64,000 nucleotides of DNA from Paludibacteraceae bacterium (GTDB lineage Bacteria; Bacteroidota; Bacteroidia; Bacteroidales; Paludibacteraceae). The translations under genes were made by a program, and so were the position numbers. Below, piece after piece: positions 44,601-52,339 of the stretch (positions within the stretch are counted from its first letter, which is position 1; each line of letters opens with the position of its first letter). The notes under the pieces were generated by a model. It saw nothing but the letters and a program-made list of their open reading frames with translations. It was not told where the DNA came from and did no database searches. Location of the stretch: the NCBI GenBank assembly GCA_017550335.1, contig JAFZPM010000048.1, positions 62,001-126,000 on the forward strand. The letters are read 5' to 3'.

Positions 44601-45807
44601 CGATACTATCGCAACGTTGCCTGCTCCGCTCGTATTTAAGCGTGTCGGTCAAGACCCCCACAGGAGGTTGGATGATATGGAATCCATTCTCCGTATAGTC
44701 TTCCCCCTCGCAGATGGAGACATTGATCGGGAAATATTTCTGCAGGACAGTCAATTCGAGACTGACCGTGGCGGTGGCGGAACAGGTGGCGGGATTGGCG
44801 ACCAAGTTGGTGAAACCGAACGTGCCCACATTCATCTGCGGAGGCAGGTCAAAGTTGTGTTGTTTGTAGGAATCACCTTGGCAGATCGTGTCCCGAAGGG
44901 TGACATCTCCCCCTTCATAGGAATCGGTGACATATGCGCTCTGGACAAACTGGCAACCCGTCGCCGAAGTGATTTCACAGTAGATGTTCATGTCCCCGCC
45001 ACGATAGATGCGGGACGAGATGCGGGACGTGTCCCCATTGTCCCAGTGGTAGGAAGGGAATCCCTCCGGAGCAGCCAACGAGAAGCTTTCGCCCTCACAC
45101 ACGTCAAGGCTCAACTTGTTAGGCGCGCAAGAGGCTGTGAAATAGGCGTATCCATAATGTCCGAAGAGGAAGCAATCGTATGTGATGAACTGGACTTGCA
45201 CCTCCTGCCCGATGAAGGGAGTCAGGTCTAGCCCGATCTTCGACCAATCGCGCCACCTCACGGTATGGTACTCGTCACCATCGACATATGCGTAGTCCTG
45301 GAAGCCCTCCAGTCCGGCCGCGGCGGTGACATCATACACGGAACAATCATTCACCAGGTTACCATCCTTGTCGGTGATGCGGATGACGAAGCGAGGCTGG
45401 AAAGCGAATTCATGCCCCGGGTCCTCCATCACGACGGCGAAGTTGACGAAGAGGAGCGAGTTATCCGGGTCGACGATGTAGTGGTAGACGATCGCCTCCG
45501 ACTCACCACCGATCCTATCATTACCCAAGCGAATGGATTTCAACTCCCCATCGGGAATGAATTTCAACTTGCCACCCGTATTGGGATCGGTCCCCTGCTC
45601 TTCGTTCAAGTGATGGCGGTTCGGATTTATACCCAAGGAATCGAAGGGATTGTCGGTCATACCCGTATAGAAATCCAGATAGGAGGCGGATATGTCCATG
45701 AAATCTGGACATCCATTGTAGGGCACGGCATGAACAAGAGATAAGAAGCCCCCCAAGACGGCTAACAACATCCCCAGCAGGGTCGTTCTTATCTCATGGT
45801 TTCTCAT
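41695..45807 (-). CDS. giant T9SS type B cargo protein with Ig-like repeats
   Basis: A 1370-residue secreted protein. After a signal peptide (about 1-28) come an N-terminal beta domain (about 30-240) and at least eight copies of a module with pattern xxCxGxxYxxxGF ... GCDSIVxLxLxV (for example TICQGDSYKQHNF, SICEGEDYTENGF, VTCQGATYKRNGF). Two lectin-like modules with the block EHGWYVPSIGELRK (about 695) and EHGWYIPTRAEMN (about 880) interrupt the repeats. The last roughly 85 residues (DVPTSFTPSDGNGINDIF... NGWDGRYRGEPADAGVYIY) are a gliding-motility-type (type B) T9SS sorting domain. It should be released or surface-bound. A TATCTTTG -7 box lies at 45853-45860. Confidence 0.93.
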   Translation of the reverse strand: MRNHEIRTTLLGMLLAVLGGFLSLVHAVPYNGCPDFMDISASYLDFYTGMTDNPFDSLGINPNRHHLNEEQGTDPNTGGKLKFIPDGELKSIRLGNDRIGGESEAIVYHYIVDPDNSLLFVNFAVVMEDPGHEFAFQPRFVIRITDKDGNLVNDCSVYDVTAAAGLEGFQDYAYVDGDEYHTVRWRDWSKIGLDLTPFIGQEVQVQFITYDCFLFGHYGYAYFTASCAPNKLSLDVCEGESFSLAAPEGFPSYHWDNGDTSRISSRIYRGGDMNIYCEITSATGCQFVQSAYVTDSYEGGDVTLRDTICQGDSYKQHNFDLPPQMNVGTFGFTNLVANPATCSATATVSLELTVLQKYFPINVSICEGEDYTENGFHIIQPPVGVLTDTLKYERSRQRCDSIVCLRLVVNDTKNLANELKGELHPCTNQVVTYSSELEDNLSQYKWDLPANVKVVSGEHSPQIALYFTSEEPATLTLIGENGCGTSASPYTVYPYPSYHMVVSDTICQGETYTNGSISLGKQEKSGLFTSTHTFKAKKGCDSTIVLQLTVLPIPEVAFEVSPDKTLHCDSSLLRLSVKSMGSTLIFHQCEPSAVSLGDVYCSDGSFVSIDSFPSSGKIAEGVVYHYDDTEGFAYVVSLYEPSWGLRWSNISYDIPALENQQYLPNLLEDMDGFGHTALIQGSGDADDYPLAWSADLEHGWYVPSIGELRKMFGAVSAVNLSLNRLGGDTIFFNNFDASQRDQFFYYVSSSEFSDEMSCCVKWDFFVYAIPKTYSLPTRYSRKVKLQNWTQPKYKMGDLVTNEDGSKGIVLCVSADGKRGTMIAMQDIDSVRIQNSYEPLADPYMAQIDDRLVTSRGYECTRRYRELGDSTQYPAAWSVDFEHGWYIPTRAEMNLLYANLTTLDSALYVNDGYSFSVEDYWTCDATDDPYGYIISIPQGNFNFYPLKEDLSIRPMRQFTICEDYTEYEDTTLYYRWNTGDTTPTIVDYPTATTRYEVTILSNGGKCSSKHDTTIYVQSVEPIVLNKTVCHGQIYKDDYFEASESGVYNAVADNGECTQKIVLNLTVLDARDTTRVSDVTCQGATYKRNGFLLQPSLPGVLYDTVTLSDGNGCDSVICLRLEVLPAQRDTQYAHVCQNEGYYKNGFEVPAFQPAGLQYKERSELNEEGCTFIHVLALMVDSVYQVSMVDSICFMERYQRNGFDFVADEEGYSLHYQTLTSSTHCDSVLSLSVKTFPREGYTYSDTIMFGDTYRDGNFDLPAQRVAGLHTFDTTYTSSKGCDSIVTLHLYVRNEDDVDVPTSFTPSDGNGINDIFMEGYEIFIHDRYGLLVCHSTNGWDGRYRGEPADAGVYIYTIRFRNGKEKHGTIEILKE

Positions 45808-45849
45808 ATAAAGATTTTCACTTATTTATCGTTGTACAATGGTTTCACT

Positions 45850-46878
45850 TTACAAAGATAATTTTTTTAACTCTTTTTTTGCTCTTTCCTGCGCATCAAT
45901 TATGCGGTCACACCACAAATCGAACTCAGGGTCCGGGCATTGGCACTCCGGATGGGAGAGTACGTAGTCGATTGTCGCCTTCACGCCCCTGGAGAACGAG
46001 ACGCTCGGGATATAATCAGGCACGGCCTTCTTCAGCTTCGTGTTATCGAACACGACCGAGTTGGACTTGTCCCCTATCAAGCTGCCCCAAAGGTCATAAT
46101 GACCCACCTCCGCCAAGAAATCGGAGGAGACATAGTAGGGTTTCAGCTCCACGCCCAATGCCTGCGCGATGGATTTGTATATCTGGTTCCACGTCAGGGT
46201 CTCGTCCGAAGTGATCTGGAAGGCCTCCCCTATCGCATGCGGATTACCCATCAAGCCGACGAACGCCTTGGCGAAATCGCTGTTGTGCGTCATGGTCCAC
46301 AGAGAGGTGCCATCGCCTTGGATGATGACCGGCTTCCCCTCCAACATACGTTTCACGACCTGCCAACTGCCCTTGTCGCCATGCACACCCAACGGCACGG
46401 AACGCTCGTCATAGGTGTGGCTCGGGCGCACGATCGTGATCGGGAAGCCCGACTGACGGTATTGGTCGAGGAAGAACTCCTCGCACTCGATCTTCTCCCT
46501 GGAGTACTTCCAGTAAGGGTTCGCCAGCGTCGTCCCCTCCGTGATTAGGTAGGAGGCCAACGGCTTATGATAAGCCGAGGCGCTGCTGATGAAGATGAAC
46601 TGGTTCGTGATCCCTGAGAAGAGACGGAAATCACGCTCCGCCTGCTCCTTGTGGAAGATGATGAAGTCACAGACCACATCGAACTTCATGCCGGCGATCT
46701 TGGCCTTCACCTCAGCCTCGTCATTCACATCGTTCACTCGAATGAACTTCACGTTGTCAGGAAGTTGAACCGAACGGTTGCCGCGGTTCAAAAGGAACAA
46801 CTGATGCCCCTCAGCCGCCAATCTTTTCGTGATCGCCATGCTGATGGTACCTGTTCCACCGATAAATAAAACATTCAT
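45850..46878 (-). CDS. NAD-dependent epimerase/dehydratase (extended SDR) family protein
   Basis: A 342-residue Rossmann protein with GGTGTISMAITKRLA at the N-terminus (the GxxGxxG nucleotide site). The catalytic Ser is probably in FISSASAYHK near residue 97, and the usual YxxxK appears as YSREK near 125. Members of this branch modify nucleotide sugars or act as RNA-binding SDR proteins. The C-terminus carries a Cys pair (ECQCPDPEF). No sugar gene is nearby, so the substrate is open. It is 21 bases after the small basic protein gene. Confidence 0.87.
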   Translation of the reverse strand: MNVLFIGGTGTISMAITKRLAAEGHQLFLLNRGNRSVQLPDNVKFIRVNDVNDEAEVKAKIAGMKFDVVCDFIIFHKEQAERDFRLFSGITNQFIFISSASAYHKPLASYLITEGTTLANPYWKYSREKIECEEFFLDQYRQSGFPITIVRPSHTYDERSVPLGVHGDKGSWQVVKRMLEGKPVIIQGDGTSLWTMTHNSDFAKAFVGLMGNPHAIGEAFQITSDETLTWNQIYKSIAQALGVELKPYYVSSDFLAEVGHYDLWGSLIGDKSNSVVFDNTKLKKAVPDYIPSVSFSRGVKATIDYVLSHPECQCPDPEFDLWCDRIIDAQERAKKELKKLSL

Positions 46879-46899
46879 ACTTATAAGTTTTTAATTAGA

Positions 46900-47091
46900 C
46901 TATTTATGTCGATTCGCTCTTTTCCTGCGGTATTCCGCCTTCATCTTAGCGGAATCGGAGCCATGCGCACCCTTGATGTAGGTGGTCTTCTTCGCCTTGG
47001 TCTTCACCTTGGTGCTCTTATTGTTATTGTTATCGTTATCGGACGATTTACGGAAAACCTTCCCATGTTCTATGATGTGTTCTATGTCCAT
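46900..47091 (-). CDS. small basic, low-complexity protein
   Basis: 63 residues, very rich in Lys, Arg and Asn (SSDNDNNNNKSTKVKTKAKK), likely disordered. No family recognised. The frame is set between the CCA-enzyme gene and the epimerase gene on the same strand with 35- and 21-base gaps. A nucleic-acid-binding role would fit the composition but is only a guess. It could be a chance frame. Confidence 0.5.
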   Translation of the reverse strand: MDIEHIIEHGKVFRKSSDNDNNNNKSTKVKTKAKKTTYIKGAHGSDSAKMKAEYRRKRANRHK

Positions 47092-47126
47092 AATAAAAAG
47101 AATATGAGTGGTTAAAATTCAATACA

Positions 47127-48536
47127 TTACGCATTCTTCGGAGTCAGTCCGAGCTCCTTCGCCTTCTCGATCATGAAATGGTAGGCGGATTCATACTCGT
47201 TCGGGATGACACCATCCAGGATGGCATCCTTGATGGCCGTCTTGATGTCTCCGATGGCGCGGCAAGGGGTGAGGTCGAAGATGCGCATGATCTCCTCGCC
47301 CGTGATAGGCGGCTGGAAATTGCGCACACGGTCCTTCTCCTCGATCTCCTTCAACTTCTCACGCACGATGCGGAAGTTATCACGGAACCGACGTACCTTG
47401 TCGGCGTTCTTGGAGGTGATGTCCGCATCGCAAAGGATCATCAACGCCTCTATGTCATCACCAGCGTCGAAAAGCAAACGACGGACAGCCGAGTCGGTCA
47501 CGGTCTCCTCCACCAAGGAGATGGGGCGCATGTGGAGCTCCACCATCTTCTGGACGAACTTCATGTGCTCGTTCAGCGGGAGTTTCATGCGGGTGAAGAT
47601 CTTAGGGATCATCTTGGCACCCACGTAGTTGTGGTTGTGGAATGTCCAACCGATCCGATTGTCCCACTTCTTCGTGACGGGTTTCGCCACGTCATGGAAG
47701 AGGGCCGCCCAACGTAGCCAGAGGTCGTCTGACTGCTCCGATACGGCGTCCAACACCTGCATCGTGTGCAGGAAGTTATCCTTATGTCCCCTGCCCTCCT
47801 TTTCCTCCACGCCGCAAAGCCTATGGATTTCGGGCAATATAAGTTCCAGCAAGCCACAGCGCTCCAGCAGGTCGAACCCCACGGAAGGACGTGGCGAAGC
47901 CATGATTTTATTCAGTTCATCCACGATACGCTCCTTCGAGATGATGGAGATACGCTCCTTCATGCGGCAGATAGCGTCAAACGTGTTGGAGTCGATGAAA
48001 AAGCGCAATTGGGTGGCGAAACGTATGCAACGCATCATGCGGAGCGGGTCGTCACTGAACGTGATGTCCGGGTCGAGTGGAGTGCGGATGATCATATTAC
48101 GGATATCCTCCATGCCTCCGAACGGGTCCACCAACTCTCCGAAGCGCTTCTCGTTCAGGCAGATGGCCAATGCATTGATGGTGAAATCACGACGGTTCTG
48201 GTCATCCTCCAAGGTGCCATCCTCGACGATGGGCTTGCGGGAATCCTCCCGATACGACTCTTTCCTCGCACCGACGAACTCGACCTCCATGTCGCCCCGC
48301 TTCACCTGAGCGGTACCGAAGTTCTTGAAAACAGCCAACGTGCTACCTCTCCATTTCTTGTGGAAAGCCTCCGCCACCTCGATGCCGCTACCAACCACAA
48401 CCACATCAATATCGTTCGAGGGACGCTTCAGGAAGATGTCGCGCACAAAACCGCCTATCACGTAGCATTCCACACCCTTCTTGTCCGCCACCTCGGAAAT
48501 CGACTTGAAAATATTATTGTTTATATATTCCTTCAC
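47127..48536 (-). CDS. CCA tRNA nucleotidyltransferase / poly(A) polymerase family with HD domain
   Basis: A 469-residue class II nucleotidyltransferase. The head domain has GGFVRDIFLKRPSNDIDVVV (about 28-47) and RRDFTINALAICL near 113; the RNA-binding neck follows, and a C-terminal HD phosphohydrolase domain has RWAALFHDVAKPVTKKW near 280. It adds or repairs the CCA end of tRNAs, which is needed here since none of the three tRNA genes in the window encodes CCA. The start codon is GTG at 48536. No in-frame ATG lies nearby. Confidence 0.93.
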   Translation of the reverse strand: MKEYINNNIFKSISEVADKKGVECYVIGGFVRDIFLKRPSNDIDVVVVGSGIEVAEAFHKKWRGSTLAVFKNFGTAQVKRGDMEVEFVGARKESYREDSRKPIVEDGTLEDDQNRRDFTINALAICLNEKRFGELVDPFGGMEDIRNMIIRTPLDPDITFSDDPLRMMRCIRFATQLRFFIDSNTFDAICRMKERISIISKERIVDELNKIMASPRPSVGFDLLERCGLLELILPEIHRLCGVEEKEGRGHKDNFLHTMQVLDAVSEQSDDLWLRWAALFHDVAKPVTKKWDNRIGWTFHNHNYVGAKMIPKIFTRMKLPLNEHMKFVQKMVELHMRPISLVEETVTDSAVRRLLFDAGDDIEALMILCDADITSKNADKVRRFRDNFRIVREKLKEIEEKDRVRNFQPPITGEEIMRIFDLTPCRAIGDIKTAIKDAILDGVIPNEYESAYHFMIEKAKELGLTPKNA

Positions 48537-48702
48537 AACAAAACTTCTTCTTATCCTTAAATACGCGAAATTACATAAAAGAATTAAGAGTTAAGAATTA
48601 AGAGTTAATAATCTGCACCGACATGAACGGCAGGTTCATTTACCACATTAGGCATATGTGGCATTTACGATTTAACTATTTACGATTTACAATTTGTGAT
48701 TA
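48537..48702. repeat. intergenic repeat cluster (14-bp and 44-bp families)
   Basis: Holds a 14-bp-period repeat GAATTAAGAGTTAA (48581-48609) and, right before the hisA stop, a single degenerate unit of the 44-bp family (ATTTACGATTTAACTATTTA, about 48662-48700). A TAATTTCG box at 48573-48566 (minus) may be the -7 of the CCA-enzyme gene. Confidence 0.7.
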
Positions 48703-49425
48703 TCAAGCGATGAATCGGGTCAAATCCGCCATCGTGATCCTCCCCTCGTAGATAGCCTTACCCGTGATGACGGCAGGCACATTCGCCTCCTGCAACGCCT
48801 CGATATCCGCCATGGAGCTTACGCCTCCGCTGGCGATCAGGTAGAGGTCCGGGAATTGCGCCAAGATCTTCTTGTAGAGGTCGATGGATGGACCCTGCAA
48901 CATACCGTCCTTGCTGATGTCGGTGCAGATCACCTTGTCCACGCCCTGCGCTTTGAACTTCTCCACGAAGGGCAGCAGGTCAGCGTCGGTCGTCTCGATC
49001 CAACCGCCCACAGCGATCTTCTCGTTCTTGACATCCGCGCCAAGGATGATGCGCTCCGAGCCGAACTTCTCGATCCAAGAGGAGAAGACGTCCGGTTTCT
49101 TCACGGCGATGCTACCGCCCGTGATCATCTTCGCACCGTTCTCGAAGGCGATGCGCAGGTCCTCGTCGCTTTTCAGCCCGCCACCGAAGTCGATGGTGAG
49201 GTTCGTATGCGTAGCGATGGACTCCAGCACCTTGTAGTTCACGATGTGCTGCGCCTTCGCACCGTCCAGGTCCACCAAGTGCAAGCGTTGGATACCCGCG
49301 GCCTCGAACATCTTAGCCACCTCCAAGGGGTTCTCGTTGTAGACTTTCTTTTGCTCATAATCACCTTGGGAGAGGCGGACGCACTTGGCGTCGATGATAT
49401 CAATGGCTGGTATAATCTCTATCAT
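48703..49425 (-). CDS. hisA: phosphoribosylformimino-5-aminoimidazole carboxamide ribotide isomerase
   Basis: Fourth step of histidine synthesis, an Amadori rearrangement on a TIM barrel. The 240 residues show [20 protein letters not shown] at the N-terminus and phosphate-binding loops [15 protein letters not shown] near 75 and [16 protein letters not shown] near 200. The ATG lies two bases after the stop of the MauE-type gene, so it is translated with it. No other his gene adjoins; hisI lies 20 kb away on the same strand. Confidence 0.96.
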   Translation of the reverse strand: MIEIIPAIDIIDAKCVRLSQGDYEQKKVYNENPLEVAKMFEAAGIQRLHLVDLDGAKAQHIVNYKVLESIATHTNLTIDFGGGLKSDEDLRIAFENGAKMITGGSIAVKKPDVFSSWIEKFGSERIILGADVKNEKIAVGGWIETTDADLLPFVEKFKAQGVDKVICTDISKDGMLQGPSIDLYKKILAQFPDLYLIASGGVSSMADIEALQEANVPAVITGKAIYEGRITMADLTRFIA

Positions 49426-49427
49426 GG

Positions 49428-50324
49428 TTATTCTTTTACAAATTCGACAATATCATTTTCATTAAACGTGGCGTTGCTCATGACCTTCGACACGTTCCCG
49501 TCCTCCGTCAATAGGATAAGAGGGAGTGTGCCATTGGTTATTTTAAGGAAGAAGCTTGCGGGGATGAAATCGTAGCGATGAGGATCCACCTCCGTCTCTT
49601 CGAGGAACTTCTGGAATCGGACAGAGTCTCCGATGACGAACCAATGCACCGGATCGTCCTGAAGCTGGGTGCGGCGCAAGGTGATGTCCAATTTACGGGC
49701 AGCCATCTTGCAATGCTTGCAACCTGTGCTGACGAACGCAAGGATCTGCCTACCCTCTTGCTTCAACTCAGGATATTGGATGGTCAACTTTTCAAAATCA
49801 TCGGAGGAATAGCCGACAGACTTCATTCCGAATCCGTAGGGAGCCTTGAGCACAAAGGCGAAGAACAACGAGCCCACCAGCACAACGGCCAACAACGCCG
49901 GACGCCACCTAGACTTCCAGTCCTCCAAATTCCAACCGAGGAACAAGAGGAGACCCAACAGGAGATTCTTCGCCATGGACACAAGCGGCTTCATTTCGAC
50001 GAAGTCGCCGAAGCAATGGCAATTGTCACTCTTCCCGGTGATAGCCAAATAGATGAGATAGACGGAGAAGAAAATCAACAAGGCCGCGGAAAGCCGCGAA
50101 GCCAGCTTCCCATAGAGCCCAGTGACAAGGCAAACGCCCAAAGACATCTCCGTGAAGAGTAATGCCCTGACTAAAAACGAAGACACGGACAGACTGAACC
50201 AGTCAAGACCATAGATGAATAATTCGAATGAATCGACTGATAAGAACTTCAAGACGGCGGAGACAATGAACATGACACCCGCCACTGATCTACAGAAAAA
50301 AAGAATCTTCGTCTTAGATGGCAT
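49428..50324 (-). CDS. MauE/DoxX-type membrane protein with a thioredoxin-like domain
   Basis: A 298-residue protein with four to five membrane segments in the first half (about 8-160), of the MauE/DoxX redox type, including the Cys pair NCHCFGD near 108. A periplasmic thioredoxin-like second half has the CxxC motif [15 protein letters not shown] near 205. It probably passes electrons across the membrane to a periplasmic disulfide. ATG 50324 is used because it lies two bases after the stop of the small lipoprotein gene, a clear coupling. hisA follows after two bases. Confidence 0.85.
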   Translation of the reverse strand: MPSKTKILFFCRSVAGVMFIVSAVLKFLSVDSFELFIYGLDWFSLSVSSFLVRALLFTEMSLGVCLVTGLYGKLASRLSAALLIFFSVYLIYLAITGKSDNCHCFGDFVEMKPLVSMAKNLLLGLLLFLGWNLEDWKSRWRPALLAVVLVGSLFFAFVLKAPYGFGMKSVGYSSDDFEKLTIQYPELKQEGRQILAFVSTGCKHCKMAARKLDITLRRTQLQDDPVHWFVIGDSVRFQKFLEETEVDPHRYDFIPASFFLKITNGTLPLILLTEDGNVSKVMSNATFNENDIVEFVKE

Positions 50325-50326
50325 AA

Positions 50327-50521
50327 CTATATTGCGGTACACTCCATATCCGCGGAATCCTCCAATTCGGAGCAACTTCCCTCTTGGTCATAGAATTGGG
50401 TAACCGTGTTCTTTGACTTACATTCGCAATCGGTCGTACTCGACGTACAAGATGCGAAAGCTGGGAAAAAACCACAGATCAACAGTGCCAATTTTATCCA
50501 AATTCTTGTCCTATTTACCAT
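50327..50521 (-). CDS. small Cys-rich lipoprotein
   Basis: 64 residues. A basic N-terminus and hydrophobic stretch (IKLALLICGFFPAF) end in a lipobox-like ASC, so the mature peptide would be about 40 residues, lipid-anchored. It carries four further Cys (DCECKSK, GSCSE, MECTAI). No family recognised. The gene is fused in translation (2-base spacing) to the MauE/thioredoxin-like gene, which suggests that its Cys residues are the substrate or partner of that redox protein. That is inference. A good promoter precedes it. Confidence 0.75.
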   Translation of the reverse strand: MVNRTRIWIKLALLICGFFPAFASCTSSTTDCECKSKNTVTQFYDQEGSCSELEDSADMECTAI

Positions 50522-50563
50522 AACAACAATAATTTATGACAACGCACGCTGTCATTTGACGCG

Positions 50564-50595
50564 CAAATGTAACACTTTACGATTAGACCTCCAAA
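50564..50595 (-). promoter_or_regulatory. promoter of the lipoprotein-MauE-hisA unit
   Basis: On the minus strand TTTG (50595-50592), 20 bases, TACATTTG (50571-50564); both boxes match the consensus. The ATG lies 43 bases further on. Confidence 0.7.
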
Positions 50596-50620
50596 CAATG
50601 GTTGAGAAATGGAGGAAAAA

Positions 50621-52294
50621 TCAGAAATCAAACTTCAACACCACACTGTCATTTTGTTCAACATCAACGCTGAATGGTGCATTATATGACATTTTTTGCT
50701 TAAATCGCTTTCTTGACAACAAATCCGTGAAAAGGATCTCCTTGCCATCATCCGGGAGCTGCAACACATCGAACGCATGTTGAGGAATATTGATTTTCAG
50801 TTTCACTGGATTGTTCTCGAAATTAACGACAATCAGCAGGCATTCGTTCTCATACTTGCGGAAGAACGCGTATTGCTTATTCGTGTTGTAATCAGGGTTG
50901 TTGAAATTAGCATACGTCAGGTCGAAGAAGGATCCTTCTGAGATCGTCTTCTCGTTCCGACAGATGTTGAGCAACGAAGCATAGTAGGCCCGCAAATTGC
51001 GTTCCTCCTTCGTCAGCTTGCCGTAGAGCCACCGTTGGATGGTCGGCACTGCCCAATAATCGAAGATGGTGGTGCGTCCATCCACACCGCTGAATCCAGC
51101 CTTGTCCATCGCCTTCTCGCCCAGTTCCTGACCGAAGTAGAGCATGACAGGGCCTTTGTTGATGCAGGCGGAAACGACCATGGCCGGTCTACCCTTCTCA
51201 GCATCGGAGGCGAAGAAATCGGACGCGATGCGCTGCTCGTCATGGTTCTCCAAGAAGTTCAGCATGTGCGGTTCGATGCCGGAAAGTTTCTGCCAACACC
51301 CCGTGATGGAGTGGCAGGAGTTCTCGTTGCGCATGATGCCGCGCAAGGTGTCGTACAACCCGACCTTATCATATAGATAGTCGAATTTGCCGTCATAGAT
51401 GAAGCTCCTGTACTGGGAAGGATCGTACGTCTCCGCGATGAAGATCACATCCGGGTATTTCTCCTTGACGGTAGGGATCACCCAATTCCAGAACTCGACG
51501 GGCACCATCTCGGCCATGTCACACCGGAATCCGTCGGCGCCCATCCCACACCAATAGAGGAGGATGTCGCACATCTTCGTCCAGGTGTTAGGTCGCGGCA
51601 CGAAGTCGCGGGAATGTCCGTTCCTATAGTCTATACCATAGTTCAACTTCACCGTCTCGTACCACTCGTAGATGCCCGGATTATTAGAGAAGAAATCATT
51701 GCCCGTCACCTTACAAGGCATTTCCGTGTAAGGTTCCGTCTCTCCCGCATAGAGGTCCAAATGACCTGCAAACGGCTGATCGACAAGATAATAGAAATTA
51801 TTCTGATTGGAAAAGAAGACCTCCTTCACATCGTCTTCGCCCAAGTCCCTGACCCCTTTCGGCTTCGCGTCGGAGAAATATTGGCGCGCCACATGGTTCG
51901 GCACAAAATCCATGAGGAACTTCAGTCCCGCCTTATGGGTCCGTTTCACCAGGTTGGCGAACTCCTTCTTGCGGTTCTCCACCTTGGTCGCGAGGTCCGG
52001 ATCGATGTCATAATAGTCCTTGATGGCGTACGGAGAACCCGCCTTGCCCTTGACGACAGCGGGATGGTCCTTGCGTATGCCGAACTTCTCATAACTCGTC
52101 TGGGTGGCATGTTCGATGAGGCCCGTGTACCAGATATGTGTGGCGCCCAACGCCTTGATTTCCTGTAAACGTTCGTCGGTAAAATCATCCAATTTGCCAC
52201 AGCCGTTCTGAGCCATGTCTCCATTCTCCACCAACTTTTTCTTCTGGTTTCCGAAGAGTCTCGGAAGCACTTGGTAAATGATGATTTTATCCAT
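50621..52294 (-). CDS. GH13 alpha-amylase family glycoside hydrolase
   Basis: A 557-residue enzyme without signal peptide, hence probably cytoplasmic, acting on alpha-glucans or maltooligosaccharides. The GH13 catalytic triad is visible: Asp in GADGFRCDMAEMVP near residue 259, Glu in IFIAETYDPSQ near 286, and Asp in FLENHDEQRIA near 352, with the conserved DFVPNHVAR near 128. The C-terminal beta domain runs from about 470. It follows the PurF homologue by 45 bases. Confidence 0.92.
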   Translation of the reverse strand: MDKIIIYQVLPRLFGNQKKKLVENGDMAQNGCGKLDDFTDERLQEIKALGATHIWYTGLIEHATQTSYEKFGIRKDHPAVVKGKAGSPYAIKDYYDIDPDLATKVENRKKEFANLVKRTHKAGLKFLMDFVPNHVARQYFSDAKPKGVRDLGEDDVKEVFFSNQNNFYYLVDQPFAGHLDLYAGETEPYTEMPCKVTGNDFFSNNPGIYEWYETVKLNYGIDYRNGHSRDFVPRPNTWTKMCDILLYWCGMGADGFRCDMAEMVPVEFWNWVIPTVKEKYPDVIFIAETYDPSQYRSFIYDGKFDYLYDKVGLYDTLRGIMRNENSCHSITGCWQKLSGIEPHMLNFLENHDEQRIASDFFASDAEKGRPAMVVSACINKGPVMLYFGQELGEKAMDKAGFSGVDGRTTIFDYWAVPTIQRWLYGKLTKEERNLRAYYASLLNICRNEKTISEGSFFDLTYANFNNPDYNTNKQYAFFRKYENECLLIVVNFENNPVKLKINIPQHAFDVLQLPDDGKEILFTDLLSRKRFKQKMSYNAPFSVDVEQNDSVVLKFDF

Positions 52295-52339
52295 AATCAC
52301 ACAAATTTAAGGGATACAACCTAAATTATCGATTCACGC

